Shown: positions 1 through 10,554, counted from the first letter of the stretch. The stretch: 64,000 bases of DNA from Kovacikia minuta CCNUW1 (GCF_020091585.1 NZ_CP083582.1:4154001-4218000); one strand, 5' to 3'. The notes: a model not told the origin generated them from the sequence alone. Program-made: numbers and translations.

Positions 1-211
1 CATCCCTGATTCAGGCGAAACATGCGTAGTTTTAAGTTTTAAGTTGGATGGGGGGGAGGGGGAAAAGGGGGGAGGGGGAAAACGGGGAAGGGCGAAGGGG
101 GAAGGGGGAAGAGGGAAAAGGAGAGCAATTTGGAAGGGTAATCAGGCGTAGAAGTCATACCAATCGTCCATGCTAATTTTTAGCACCCCAAAAGATAAAA
201 ATGGTCTATTT
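1..211. other. G/A-rich low-complexity intergenic stretch
   Basis: Positions about 48-125 are runs of G separated by short A runs, in loose repeats of GGGGGAA type. I see no convincing gene. The rest is unremarkable and leads into the end of the NACHT remnant. Confidence 0.6.
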
Positions 212-959
212 TCAGAGCAAATTAAATTGAGAATAGAGCAGATGCCTGTAGTGATCATCCTGCAAAATTGCCTTGAAATGTATTGGATCAGTGGAAATCT
301 GTTTGCCCCACTGGATAAACCACTGTTCCTGGAGGGCATCATCCATCGGTAGCAATTCGACCCGCTCCAGGTTGGCAGGCGTCAGGCGTTCGATGCTCTG
401 GAGGGGAGCGATCGTCCCGTAATCAGGACCCGATGTCCCTTCTCGGAATTATCCTTGCAGCTTTCCTGAAAGCGTCCCACCTGTCGCAGAAACGCCTCTA
501 ACCCACCGCTGGTTCTGCCTTCCATTTGATTTGCTGAGCGATCGCTTCCGAAACAGGTGTAATTCCCCAGTCGATTCAGAACATCAGGCGTTTCTTTCAG
601 AATGGTCTGTAAACTTTCCAGGTAGGCAACCTGACTTATCAGAGCCACACACTGCTCCAGGCTCGGTTCCTTGTGGGTAAGTCACAAACCGGCTTCAGGA
701 TGGTAATCGCCAGCGGCGCAAAAGGAATCGCGTCTTTGACAATCTGGGCGAAGGGCGCATTCAGCACATCCAGCAAGGAGGAAATCTGTCCGATGTAGGG
801 CTTCAGGGTTTCCACCTGGGGCTGTTGTTTTTTGAGCGTTTTCGCCAAATCAAACACAGCTTTGGCAGCGTCCGTCCCGGTTTTAGTAATCTCTGCCGTC
901 TGTTTCCAGTTCAAATCCTGAATATCGGTGTTGAGAAACACCCAAATCCTGGTTAGCAT
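212..959 (-). pseudogene. NACHT/STAND-type ATPase remnant, frameshifted and truncated
   Basis: Three frames read in order give one recognisable protein. The N-terminal helical part runs from MLTRIWVFLNTDIQDLNW to about 660. After a -1 shift near 655 comes a piece containing GRTSGGLEAFLRQVGRFQ and GHRVLITGRS, the segment around and after Walker B in cyanobacterial NACHT proteins. After a second -1 shift near 405 comes a piece with NLERVELLPMDD and EQWFIQWGKQ, ending at a stop at 212-214. The Walker A segment between the first two pieces is absent, so an internal deletion is likely. Such proteins are often signalling or defence ATPases. The family call rests on remembered motif similarity. Unlike other broken genes in this window it has shifts of the deletion type and lost material, so it looks like a true pseudogene. 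Confidence 0.6.
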
Positions 960-1199
960 TGTCTGTTTTCCTGCGATCGCTGCCTCGAAACTAGCTCAAA
1001 AATTCCTCCATGTACAGATAAAGGAGGCAACGGCAACGAGTTAGGCGGCTAGGTTAGGTGCTACATCCGAAGAAACGGAGTCCGCGATCGTCCTTGAAGT
1101 TGTATAACAGTACGCAAAATCGTTAGGGCACAGGGCAAAGATCAAACCTAGTTGTGTTGGCTGTTTCAGACCTACCACCTACCACCTATTACCTACCAC

Positions 1200-1510
1200 C
1201 TTTCTATAACATTGCACCTTTGAACTCAATGATTCGAGTTCAGAACTCCATCTGCCGAGCTTGGAACTCGAACATTGCAGTTCAGAACTCGAACGATCGA
1301 GCTTTTTACTCGGAGTACCGAGACTGGAACTCGATTTATGCAGTTCAGAACTCGGATTGCCAGGCTTTTTGCTCAAGCGATCGAGCTTTTTGCTTGAATG
1401 ATGCAGTTCAGAACTCGAAACGCCAAGCTTTTTACTCAAACGATCAAGCTTTTTGCTCGAATGATGCAGTTCAGAACTCGAATTGCCGAGCCTGGAACTC
1501 AAACCGCCAC
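1200..1510. repeat. 21-bp tandem repeat tract, open on both strands
   Basis: About a dozen diverged units of roughly 21 bp are built around GCAGTTCAGAACTCGAA and CGATCGAGCTTTTTACTCG. The units contain the palindrome GAGTTCAGAACTC. The minus strand translates as a heptad pattern (SSELHHS, SKKLDRL, SKKLGVS) and the plus strand as repeats containing AVQNS. Both frames stay open because the unit length is a multiple of three, so openness is weak evidence for coding. No clear ribosome site or unique domain is present. I call it a repeat tract rather than a gene. Confidence 0.65.
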
Positions 1511-1560
1511 CTTCAATAACGATTCGCTTAGGCTCGTGGATTGAATCGCATAAAATTCTG

Positions 1561-1645
1561 TGTAGGATGCCGTTAGCGTAGCGTTACGCATTGAAACAGG
1601 CTTTGATGCGTTACGGCTAGCGCCTAGTACCTCCTACAAAATTCG
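1561..1645. repeat. Copy of a GTTACGCAT-type dispersed inverted repeat
   Basis: TGTAGGATGCCGTTAGCG and GCGTTACGCATTGAAAC face GATGCGTTACGGCTAGCG and CTCCTACAAAATTC, giving an imperfect hairpin. Related GATGCGTTACG/AACGCATCCT motifs recur at 48.3-48.6 kb, so this is a dispersed family in the genome. Confidence 0.5.
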
Positions 1646-1666
1646 GTGTTATTGAATTCTCATGTC

Positions 1667-2311
1667 TTAGCTGATGGTTGATAACTGAGGGCTTTCAACT
1701 AATTGAACGAAGTTTGCCAGAATTTGTAGCCCTGGTGTAGAGGATTTTTCCGGGTGAAACTGGACTGCCATCAGATTCTCGTGGGCGATCGCCGCTGTTA
1801 CGGTTTGGTTGCCGTGGGTAATTGTTGCTGCCCGAACTGCTGAATCAACTGGTTCAACGTAGTAGGAGTGAACGAAATAAACCCAGGGATTAGCAGGAAG
1901 CTCTTTCCACAACGAAGAATTGGGTTGGGTGAGTTCCAACTGGTTCCAGCCCATGTGGGGAATGGTGATTCCTGGTTCGTGGCGAAACCGTTTGACAGTT
2001 CCGGCAACAATTCCCAAACCCGGTTCCTTGCCTTCCTCGCTGAACTCAAACAGAATTTGTAGCCCCAAACAGATGCCCAGAAAGGGTTTGCCACTGGTAA
2101 TTGCCCGCTTAATCGGCTCTTCCAAATGGCGCGATCGCAGGTGTTGCACGGCTGGATCGAATGCCCCAACGCCGGGGAGCACGATCGCATCCGCCCGCTC
2201 CAACTCGGTTGCAGAATCCGTCACCTTGGGAGTTGCCCCTGCTTTCTCCAGCCCTTTACAGGCAGAGTGCAGATTTCCCATGTCATAGTCCACCACTGCG
2301 ATAGTCGGCAT
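1667..2311 (-). CDS. hisH: Imidazole glycerol phosphate synthase, glutaminase subunit HisH
   Basis: HisH hydrolyses glutamine and passes ammonia to HisF, which converts PRFAR to imidazole glycerol phosphate and AICAR in histidine synthesis. The 214-residue protein is a class I glutamine amidotransferase of normal length. It starts MPTIAVVDYDMGN, has the PGVGAFD segment, the nucleophile Cys81 in GICLGLQ, and the catalytic His/Glu in QFHPEKSS near the C-terminus. The start is the ATG at 2311. It stands alone here, with no other his gene nearby, as is common in cyanobacteria where his genes are scattered. Confidence 0.96.
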   Translation of the reverse strand: MPTIAVVDYDMGNLHSACKGLEKAGATPKVTDSATELERADAIVLPGVGAFDPAVQHLRSRHLEEPIKRAITSGKPFLGICLGLQILFEFSEEGKEPGLGIVAGTVKRFRHEPGITIPHMGWNQLELTQPNSSLWKELPANPWVYFVHSYYVEPVDSAVRAATITHGNQTVTAAIAHENLMAVQFHPEKSSTPGLQILANFVQLVESPQLSTIS

Positions 2312-2349
2312 GATTATCCCTGGTTGCGCTGAATAATTAGCATTGTAGG

Positions 2350-2556
2350 ACAGGTGGTAGGTGGTAGGTGGCAGGTGGTAGGTAGTAAGTGGCAGGTGTC
2401 AGGGAAAGGGAAAACAATCTCATCACCTCATCACCCCATTACCTCCCTACCCTCTTATACCTCACCTCTCACCCCTCACCCCTCACCCCTCACCCCTCAT
2501 CCCCTCATCCCCTCGTCTTCCCTACCACCTACCACCTACCACCTACCACCTTCTTT
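2350..2556. repeat. Low-complexity repeats with complementary arms
   Basis: GGTAGGTGGTAGGTGGCAGG at the left is complementary to CCTACCACCTACCACC at the right. Between them are CACCCCTCACCCCTCACC-type heptamer repeats. The arrangement could form a long hairpin between hisH and the divergent peptidase gene. The same TACCACC unit also occurs at 1170-1200. Confidence 0.6.
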
Positions 2557-2560
2557 CTTC

Positions 2561-3070
2561 ATGTCCAAAACCATCCTCTTCACCTCCTTCGACATTTGGA
2601 AACCTCGCCACGTTTCCAATTCCTCCGATGATTTGCTGGTTGAGCTGATGAAAAGGGATCTGCTACCGGAGGGAGCACATCTTTTACGGAAATTGCCGGT
2701 TGATTTTCAGTTAGCACCGGAACAGGTAATTGCCAAAATTAACGAACTGAATCCTCAATGGATTGTCTGCTGTGGAATGGCAGAGAAACGGAAGTTATTA
2801 GCGATCGAATCCAATGGAAAATCTCAGGAAGAAGTGCTCGAAACCGCGATCGATGTCCATCGTTTGGTCAAGGGTTCGGTAATGACCAGAGTCAGCCACA
2901 ATGCTGGAAAATTTGTTTGCAATGCACTTTATTATTCAATTTTGAAACATATTCAAAATCATCAATTGGATAGTCAGTGTGTCTTTATTCATGTTCCGGT
3001 TTTAACCGAAACTAATCGCATGCAACTCCTGCAAGACTTTTCAATGATTATAAAAACGCTGCAATTGTAG
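2561..3070 (+). CDS. Peptidase C15 (pyroglutamyl peptidase I)-like protein
   Basis: Pyroglutamyl peptidases remove N-terminal pyroglutamate from peptides in the cytoplasm. The open frame extends upstream through low-complexity repeats, but the plausible start is the ATG at 2561, giving MSKTILFTSFDIWKPR and 169 residues. The catalytic Cys sits in AGKFVCNALYY and the conserved His in FIHVPV near the end, both as in family C15. The region normally holding the active-site Glu (CGMAEKRKLLAIE) is less typical, so activity on pyroglutamate is not certain. It is shorter than the roughly 200 residues usual for enterobacterial Pcp. Confidence 0.75.
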   Translation: MSKTILFTSFDIWKPRHVSNSSDDLLVELMKRDLLPEGAHLLRKLPVDFQLAPEQVIAKINELNPQWIVCCGMAEKRKLLAIESNGKSQEEVLETAIDVHRLVKGSVMTRVSHNAGKFVCNALYYSILKHIQNHQLDSQCVFIHVPVLTETNRMQLLQDFSMIIKTLQL

Positions 3071-3288
3071 GGTGTGGATTTAAACAACGGGTTTAAACAA
3101 TAAGAACTACTCAGCCCCTCAACTTTTTGAACAGTGGAGGGGGTGACAATGAGCAAAAACTACCTCTCCGGTAGCATCTCAAAATAAGAAAATTCTCTCG
3201 TTTGGTAGAAGCGACTCCGCTGGTGGTTGGGTAGTATAGTGTCCCTTTCGTTTAATTAAGCCTTTTTACCAAATTGGGAGGAGTGGAG

Positions 3289-3699
3289 ATGAATTCTGAG
3301 CCGCACGAACGAGATAATCTTGAACGTCAACGTGAACTAATTCAAGAAGAGGAAGCATTTCGGCTACGCCAGGAAGAGCGCCGATTAGAAGCGGCAAAAC
3401 GAGATAATACGTTTAGATGGATTCTAAATACGATTTATTTTTTAGTTGGCTTACTGGAAGTTCTGCTCGTTTTACGGTTCATTCTGCGTCTGTTTGGAGC
3501 GAATACCGAAAATGCCTTTGCTCAATTTATTTATAACCTTTCAGAACCTTTTATTGCTCCCTTTTCTACTTTGTTCGTTAGTCCAGTAACAGGGGGTGGG
3601 GCAAATATTTTTGATGTCAATGTTTTAGTTGCGATCGTGGTGTATGCTCTTCTGGGATGGCTGGCAGTATGGCTGGTTCAGTATCTCAGAGGGCGTTAA
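3289..3699 (+). CDS. YGGT-family membrane protein
   Basis: A 136-residue protein begins at the ATG at 3289, preceded by the strong ribosome site GGGAGGAG; an in-frame TTG at 3274 lies before that site and is unlikely. The first 40 residues are charged and predicted helical (RQRELIQEEEAFRLRQEERR). Two hydrophobic segments follow, around residues 45-75 and 100-130, with LLEVLLVLRFILRLFGAN and FIYNLSEPFIAPF typical of YGGT proteins. These are small inner-membrane or thylakoid proteins; cyanobacterial and plastid relatives are linked to membrane organisation and photosystem assembly. The specific role here is unknown. It is followed after 15 bases by the DUF3370 gene on the same strand. Confidence 0.85.
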   Translation: MNSEPHERDNLERQRELIQEEEAFRLRQEERRLEAAKRDNTFRWILNTIYFLVGLLEVLLVLRFILRLFGANTENAFAQFIYNLSEPFIAPFSTLFVSPVTGGGANIFDVNVLVAIVVYALLGWLAVWLVQYLRGR

Positions 3700-3714
3700 A
3701 TTTTTCCATCATTC

Positions 3715-5083
3715 ATGCTTTCCTTTATTGCAGCGCTGACGTTGGCTCAAGCAACTCCCAACCCCCCCAAACCCCAGGAAGTTACCGTTCAACAGGACGT
3801 GCGATCGCTTCCAGGAAACCTCGATTCTGTGCTTGTCTTCAACAGCAATAGTCCCGAATTGGTGCAGGAAGAAGGGATTCTGCTGTCCACGTTTCCACCC
3901 CAGGGCAAACAGTCTCCTTCTGCCCATTTGAATGTGGCATTTCGGGGGCGGTTTGATGTGTTCGCTCACCACATTGCCAAAGCCAAAACGCCTGAGGATT
4001 TGCGATCGCTTTACCTGGGAATTCTGCTCCATAACCCTGGCAAGCAATCCGTAACGGTCGATGTTTTGAGCGCAGCCAGCTATTTGAGCCAACCAGATGC
4101 GCCCTTTGTTGAGTTGCCTCCCTATGTCGAGAATCCAACCGGAGCGGTTTATGCTGGGCCAGGGAGCCGTTCTACTGACGACATTCTGCGGGGTCAGCGG
4201 CAAGACATCTTTCCACCCCAGATTGTGATTCCACCGGGGGAAAGCCGAATGCTGCTGAATTTGCCGATTCCGGTAAAAACACTAACCCCTCCCCTAAACG
4301 GACGATCGACCCCTGATTCGCCTGTGGAGTAGTGGACCTGTTTATGCTGCCAGTCTTGCCCGATTCGCCGACCAGCAGCCGGATGGTACCGAACAGGCTC
4401 CGACCTTAGCGGAATGGCAAACCTTATTGGAGCAGGGCAAACTGGCGGGACCGCGCGACAAACCTCCCACCCCCCCCGATAGATCAAAAGGTGCCTTCGC
4501 CTACGGTCGGGTTGCCGGAGTTTCCCAGGGTTCCGCCTGGAAAACCCAGGTGGTGGATAACCCCAAAGCCAATCTGGAGAATTGGTATCTCAGCATTCCC
4601 CAACCCGGACAGGCGTTTTCCTATGGCATTAGCACACTGATTCGCGGCACATTGGGCAGTAGCCAGGTGCAAACTGCTGAGATGGTGGTGCGTTACCCAG
4701 ATACCGCGTACCAGGCTCATGGTAATTACTCTGTTGAGTACAATTTGACGCTGCCGTTGCGGAACACGACGGATCAATCCAGAACGGTGGCGATCGCGAT
4801 CGAAACCCCCATCAAAGAAGACAAACCCACCAAAGGACTGCGATTTTTCCAACCCCCTGCGAAACAGGTCTTCTTCCGGGGCACCGTTCGCCTGCGCTAC
4901 AACGACGACCAGGGTTTGCCCCAAACGCGTTACGTGCATCTGGTTCAACGACGGGGCCAACAGGGCGAACCCCTGGTGTTGATGAAGATGAAACCGGGCG
5001 ATCGACGTTTGGTTCAGGTTGATTTCCTCTATCCGGCAGACTCCACCCCACCGCAAATTTTGACCGTTCGAACCATGAATTAA
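3715..5083 (+). pseudogene. DUF3370 protein, interrupted by one +1 frameshift
   Basis: Two adjacent frames form one cyanobacterial DUF3370 protein of about 455 residues. The first part (MLSFIAALTLAQATPNPP) has a short hydrophobic start like a signal peptide and runs to LNGRST. One extra base in the C run at 4310-4314 then shifts the frame; the second frame continues with LIRLWSSGPVYAAS and goes to the stop at 5083. No sequence is lost at the join, so this is a single-base break, either real or an assembly error. DUF3370 proteins are cyanobacterial and of unknown function. The gene follows the YGGT gene and may be cotranscribed with it. Confidence 0.75.
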
Positions 5084-5378
5084 GTGGGTAGAAGTTCACG
5101 CAAGAGGGCAATAAAGCCTGCGGGTTCAAAGTGGCGATCGTGGTCTCGGCTTTACCGAATATCTAGCAGGCGGGCATGAAAGCTGCCCGCTTAAAGTGCC
5201 GATCTCCAGTGACAACGCCAGTCCCTGCCTGAATTCAGTTGCGCTGTTGCATGACAATCAAGGAAATACAGCCTGTTAGGCTCTAGATTTTCCAGATTGT
5301 GATATTGCTCTGCCATCTGGTAAATCGAGCCACTTACCACCTAATTCCCCAGTTCGGGAACCCGTACAGAAAAAAAAG
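5084..5378. other. Intergenic region upstream of groESL, no gene seen
   Basis: I see no convincing coding sequence or RNA gene in these bases. They separate the DUF3370 gene from the groESL promoter. Confidence 0.5.
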
Positions 5379-5407
5379 TTGCAATCGAATCCATCCTTGG
5401 GTAGATT
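5379..5407 (+). promoter_or_regulatory. groESL promoter (-35 and -10)
   Basis: TTGCAA at 5379-5384 and TAGATT at 5402-5407 are separated by 17 bases, a good sigma-70 type promoter. The -10 box overlaps the first half of the CIRCE operator, so bound repressor would block it directly. Confidence 0.7.
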
Positions 5408-5432
5408 AGCACTCAGAGGTCGAGAGTGCTAA
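5406..5432 (+). promoter_or_regulatory. CIRCE operator for HrcA
   Basis: A perfect TTAGCACTC-N9-GAGTGCTAA inverted repeat lies 46 bases before the groES start. CIRCE binds the HrcA repressor, which is released on heat shock. Chaperonin control by HrcA/CIRCE is well known in cyanobacteria. Confidence 0.96.
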
Positions 5433-5478
5433 ATCGACCAAACTGTTCACCCTTAACCTGCTAGTTTGGAGAATTTGT

Positions 5479-5790
5479 ATGGCAGCTGTAACTCTGAGTG
5501 TTTCGACTGTAAAACCTCTGGGTGACCGAGTATTTGTTAAGGTGAGTGCTTCTGAGGAGAAGACCGCTGGCGGAATTCTGCTTCCCGATACTGCGAAAGA
5601 GAAGCCTCAAGTTGGTGAGATTGTTGCTGTCGGTCCTGGTAAGCGCAGTGACGATGGTTCTCGCCAGGAGCCAGAAGTAAAGATTGGCGACAAGGTTCTC
5701 TATTCGAAGTATGCAGGCACCGACATCAAACTCGGTACCGATGAGTACGTCCTGTTGTCTGAAAAGGACATTTTGGCGATCGTGGCATAA
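5479..5790 (+). CDS. groES: Co-chaperonin GroES
   Basis: The 103-residue protein is the lid of the GroEL folding chamber. It has the typical core [12 protein letters not shown], the mobile-loop segment [19 protein letters not shown], and [17 protein letters not shown] near the end. The ATG at 5479 is preceded by GGAG at a good distance. It is the first gene of the CIRCE-controlled groESL operon, with groL 130 bases downstream. Confidence 0.97.
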   Translation: MAAVTLSVSTVKPLGDRVFVKVSASEEKTAGGILLPDTAKEKPQVGEIVAVGPGKRSDDGSRQEPEVKIGDKVLYSKYAGTDIKLGTDEYVLLSEKDILAIVA

Positions 5791-5872
5791 ATACGGTTAT
5801 GAGTTCTAAGTTTTGAGTTTTGAGTTATCCAGAACAGGATGGCTCAGGATTTAAGACTGGTTTCGCTCATAA

Positions 5873-7558
<1,686 letters not shown>

Positions 7559-7622
7559 TTGGGGTGTGGGGTGTAGGGTGTGGGCAACACACTCTTACCC
7601 ATCTTCAATACTTGAAAATTAA

Positions 7623-7655
7623 GGGGGCGATCGCTTTTAAGAGGAGCGATCGTCC
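7623..7655 (+). terminator. Possible groESL terminator hairpin
   Basis: GGGGGCGATCGC pairs imperfectly with GAGCGATCGTCCC across a short loop (TTTTAAGAG). There is no long T run after it, so it may be a HIP1-containing hairpin rather than a full terminator. Confidence 0.4.
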
Positions 7656-7895
7656 CTTGAATATGTTACAAAGACTAACCCTTAATGGCTTTAAGTCTAT
7701 TAAGGCAATATTTATTAAGTCTGCTGAATAAACTCTATCCACTCTTCGACTGTTTTCCCTTTCCATTGCTTTGAACCTTTGGTGATACCTGCTCAGCCCG
7801 TGTAAGTCTCGCTAAGGAAGCAATTCCTTCTCTTTCCACCCTCTCAACTAATCGGGTAACTGTTCTTTCATGCACCTCTAACCTGCTAGAACGCC

Positions 7896-7981
7896 GGTAC
7901 AGAAACCGGGTTTCTGCTGTGAGATGCTCAATTTTCGTTGAATATCCTCACCAGAAACCCGGTTTCTCGAAATACTGTACC
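7896..7981. repeat. Palindromic MITE-like repeat inside the TnsB remnant
   Basis: Arms GGTACAGAAACCGGGTTTCT and AGAAACCCGGTTTCTCGA...CTGTACC face each other over a central segment. CTAGAGC and CTAGC-like sequence flanks both sides, which may be a target duplication. It interrupts the transposase reading frame. Confidence 0.6.
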
Positions 7982-8128
7982 GATGCTCTAGCCCGCAACT
8001 TGATCTTTTCTTGCTTCAAATGCTCAGAGGCTTGCTTGATTTCCATAACTGCCTGGTATCTGAGCAGCACTCTTGCTTTATCCTCAAGGTTCTTTATAAG
8101 TTCCTCAAGAATCATGCGGTCTTTGATA

Positions 8129-9250
8129 AGTAGGAGGGTGAAATTAAGTGTAAGATAAAGCGTTCGCTAAAATCGCCTATCATGCCCGCCCCTTTACGCA
8201 TTCATTTGACCGCTGAGGAAGACCGAACCTTAACAGAACTGCGACTGGCTCAGAACCTGCCCCAGCGCACTCGTGACCGCGCCCACATGTTGCGGCTGAA
8301 CGCTCAGGGATGGAACGTGCCAGCGATTGCGGACGTGTTCGAGTGCCATCCTCATACGGTCAGAGCGACGCTGCGACGCTGGGAAGAAAAGGGTTTAGGT
8401 GGACTCTGGGAAGCTCCAGGACGGGGTGCAAAACCAAAGTGGCACGCCTCAGACTTGGACTATCTGACAGAGTGTTTGGAGCACGAACCCCGAACCTACA
8501 ACAGTTTGCAATTAGCCAAAAAGCTGAAACAAGAGCGCTCCGTCGATTTAAGTAGTGACCGACTCCGCCGACTCCTCAAAAAAAAAACTACCGATGGAAA
8601 CGCACCCGACAGAGTCATCGTAAAAAACAAGACCCCCTGCAAAAGGCGCGCAAGCAGGCAGACTTAGAGACCTTAGAGCTAGCCGCACAAGCGGGGCACA
8701 TTGAACTCAAGTATCTCGATGAAGCAGGGTTCTGCCTCTGGAGCCCAGTCAGCTACAGCTATAGTCGGGTGGGCGTACAAAAACGGATGGAACAAACACT
8801 CAAGCGCTATGGCAACCGGATTAGCATTTTGGGTCTGTGGCAACCGGGAGAGCGGTTTGAGTATGCCTTAGTGCAAGGCGGATTCAAGGGCAAAAGCTAC
8901 ATTAAGGTGATGGATTGGATGGCAGACAAAGCCGCTCAAACCTTGGCACAAACAGGTCGCATCACAGTAGTGGTGCAGGATAATGGCTCTCTCCATACCA
9001 GTCAACTGGTGCGGCAACAGTGGTCACGGTGGCAGGAGCAAGGATTATTCTTTTTCTTTTTGCCGCCCTACTGTTCAGAGATGAATCCGATTGAAACCCA
9101 GTGGCATCAACTGAAATGTCATGAGATTGCAGGACAGATGTTTGATAACGAGTACGATTTAGCAATGGCTGTCATGAATGGAATGACAGCTCGTAGCCAA
9201 GCAGGTGATTATGCACTGGAGCGTTTTATATTTAATTGCACCTAGCTACT
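8129..9250 (+). mobile_element. IS630-type insertion sequence with TA duplication
   Basis: The left end AGTAGGAGGGTGAAATTAAG matches the inverted right end AGTAGCTAGGTGCAATTAAA with few mismatches. TA flanks the element on both sides (8127-8128 and 9251-9252), the target duplication of IS630/Tc1 elements. Removing the element with one TA restores the disrupted host frame, which fixes both ends. Confidence 0.85.
8182..9245 (+). CDS. IS630-family transposase, two frames joined at an A10 run
   Basis: The first frame encodes 161 residues with an N-terminal helix-turn-helix ([33 protein letters not shown]). At the ten-A run (8578-8587) a -1 shift leads into the second frame, which continues [16 protein letters not shown] and carries the DDE catalytic core: D in YLDEAGF, D in [10 protein letters not shown] and E in [11 protein letters not shown]. 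Frameshifting on an A run is a known way to make the full transposase in many IS630 elements, so the element may still be active. The stop lies just inside the right inverted repeat. Confidence 0.85.
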
Positions 9251-9491
9251 TAGTTGATTGCTCATATCCCAAACCATTGGCTTCAGCAATCTGAGAAAAC
9301 TGCCCTACAGCCAAGGAGGAAGGCTCTGGCTTATTCATAAGAGAAGTAAATAGGACTTTTAAGGTTTCAGTAAAAGGCAAATAGCGATGAACACAATTTT
9401 TTCTCGTTTCTTGGGAAAAGGCAAATAGCAATAAATTAGTGAAGATAAAAAAAATGCGGATCAAAAAAGCTGAAACCCTTACCAGGATGGG

Positions 9492-9600
9492 CTTTAGCTG
9501 AATGGCACTGACTTAAGGGATTTTAGATCCCCGGATTCTTGAAGAATCCGGGGATCTGGACGCCTAGTTTTTGCTTATTTCAGTGCCATTCGGCTTTAAC
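9492..9600. repeat. Nested inverted repeat
   Basis: An outer pair GCTGAATGGCACTGA / TCAGTGCCATTCGGC encloses a perfect inner hairpin AGATCCCCGGATTCTTGAAG followed by its complement. It lies upstream of the TnsB remnant and looks like a MITE-type element. Confidence 0.6.
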
Positions 9601-9690
9601 TGCTCAAAATATACGTGACAATAAGTCTGGACAAATGACAACTATCTACGAAATGGACAATTGTCCTGATTGCCTATTGTTGTCTGGATA
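9601..9690. other. Possible transposon end with TGACAA/GGACAA repeats
   Basis: Short repeats of TGACAA, GGACAA and their complement TTGTC (ACGTGACAATAAG, GGACAAATGACAAC, ATGGACAATTGTCC) lie upstream of the TnsB remnant. Tn7-like and Mu-like elements have arrays of transposase-binding sites at such ends. This is a suggestion from motif and position only. Confidence 0.3.
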
Positions 9691-9732
9691 GATAATTTCC
9701 TGATGTAATGCAGCCGATCGCGCCATTGAAGC

Positions 9733-10554
9733 CTAGCTGCTTTTATCAGCCGCAGCAAACTGAAGCACCTGATTCAACTTACCACTCCGAAAACCCTCCA
9801 AATCCAGCGTGACGTAAAGGAATCCGAAGGACTGAAACGTACTCACCAATGTCGGCAAATCCGTTGTCAAGATGAATTCTTTAACTTGTTCAGCGGGTAA
9901 CTCAATTCGAGCAGTGTCACCTTCAGAGCGCACCCGGAAGGTTTTGAGTCCCATGCGGCGCAGGGATGCTTCGGCTCTGCCAACCCGTTGAAGTTTGGCG
10001 ATCGTAATCTCTTCACCATAGGGAAACCGAGAACTGAGGCAGGGTTGGGCGGGTTTGTCCCAACAGGAGAGACCCAAATGTTTGGCAATTTCCCGCACTT
10101 CTGCTTTGCTGATGCCAACTTCTGCCAAAGGCGATCGCGCTCCCCGTTCCTTTGCTGCCTGAATTCCCGGTCGATAATCTGACAAATCATCAGCGTTCAC
10201 CCCATCGACCACATAGGGATAACCCCGTTCCAATGCCAGTGGCTTCAGCGTATCGTGCAATTCACTTTTGCAAAAATAGCAACGGTTCACCGGATTAGCC
10301 GTGTAGTTGGGATTCTCCATCTCATGGGTATGAACAAGCTCATGGGGAATCCCAATTTCTGCCGCTTGTACACATGCCTCCTCCAGGTCTTCCGGCAACA
10401 GCGAGGGCGAAACGGCGGTGACCGCAAGCGCGCGATCGCCCAAAACCTCAAAGGCTATTTTAGCGACCAGGGTACTGTCAATCCCACCAGAATAGGCAAT
10501 CAACGCCCGCTCCATCTCAGTAAACAGCAGTTTCAGTCGTTCCAGCTTATCCAT
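9733..10554 (-). CDS. larE: LarE-like ATP-dependent sulfur transferase (PP-loop)
   Basis: LarE supplies sulfur, in characterised members from its own cysteine, to build the nickel-pincer cofactor of lactate racemase. The 273-residue protein has the PP-loop ALIAYSGGIDSTLVAK near the start, VNRCYFCKSELHD with a CxxC pair, and QPCLSSRFPYGEEI, all typical of this family. I prefer the ATG at 10554 (MDKLERLKLLF); the frame has a GTG at 10587. No larB or larC gene lies nearby. Cyanobacterial homologues are common without Lar partners, so the true acceptor may differ. Confidence 0.85.
   Translation of the reverse strand: MDKLERLKLLFTEMERALIAYSGGIDSTLVAKIAFEVLGDRALAVTAVSPSLLPEDLEEACVQAAEIGIPHELVHTHEMENPNYTANPVNRCYFCKSELHDTLKPLALERGYPYVVDGVNADDLSDYRPGIQAAKERGARSPLAEVGISKAEVREIAKHLGLSCWDKPAQPCLSSRFPYGEEITIAKLQRVGRAEASLRRMGLKTFRVRSEGDTARIELPAEQVKEFILTTDLPTLVSTFQSFGFLYVTLDLEGFRSGKLNQVLQFAAADKSS

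Larger units (their letters stand above)
7712..9338 (-). pseudogene. TnsB/Mu-like transposase gene remnant, split by an IS630 element
   Basis: The gene starts at 9338 (MNKPEPSSLAVGQFSQ) and runs to GYEQST, where an IS630-type element is inserted at a TA. Joining 9253 directly to 8128 restores an unbroken frame: GYEQST-IKDRMILEEL and on to HLKQEKIKLRARA. A palindromic 86-bp repeat then interrupts it, after which LEVHERTVTRLVERV and EGIASLARLTRAE follow, and after a shift KGKTVEEWIEFIQQT. The helical start, helix-turn-helix with RTVTRLV, then RA(D/E) and W..FI..T match the N-terminus of cyanobacterial TnsB-like (rve-type) transposases. The catalytic domain is missing, so this is a dead remnant. 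The family call is from remembered motif order. Confidence 0.6.

Noticed and set aside
1200-1510. CRISPR array
   Set aside because: The units are contiguous, about 21 bp, diverged and without unique spacers.
1154-1519. Plus-strand 121-codon frame as a gene
   Set aside because: It is made of 21-bp repeats, which keep all in-register frames open, and the opposite strand is equally open.
2354-2560. N-terminal extension of the peptidase C15 protein
   Set aside because: The extension is translated low-complexity repeat (SPLTPHPSPLTPHP); the family start fits the ATG at 2561.
7919-8158. 79-codon plus-strand frame
   Set aside because: The opposite strand carries the TnsB-like remnant, with clear motifs, so this is a shadow.
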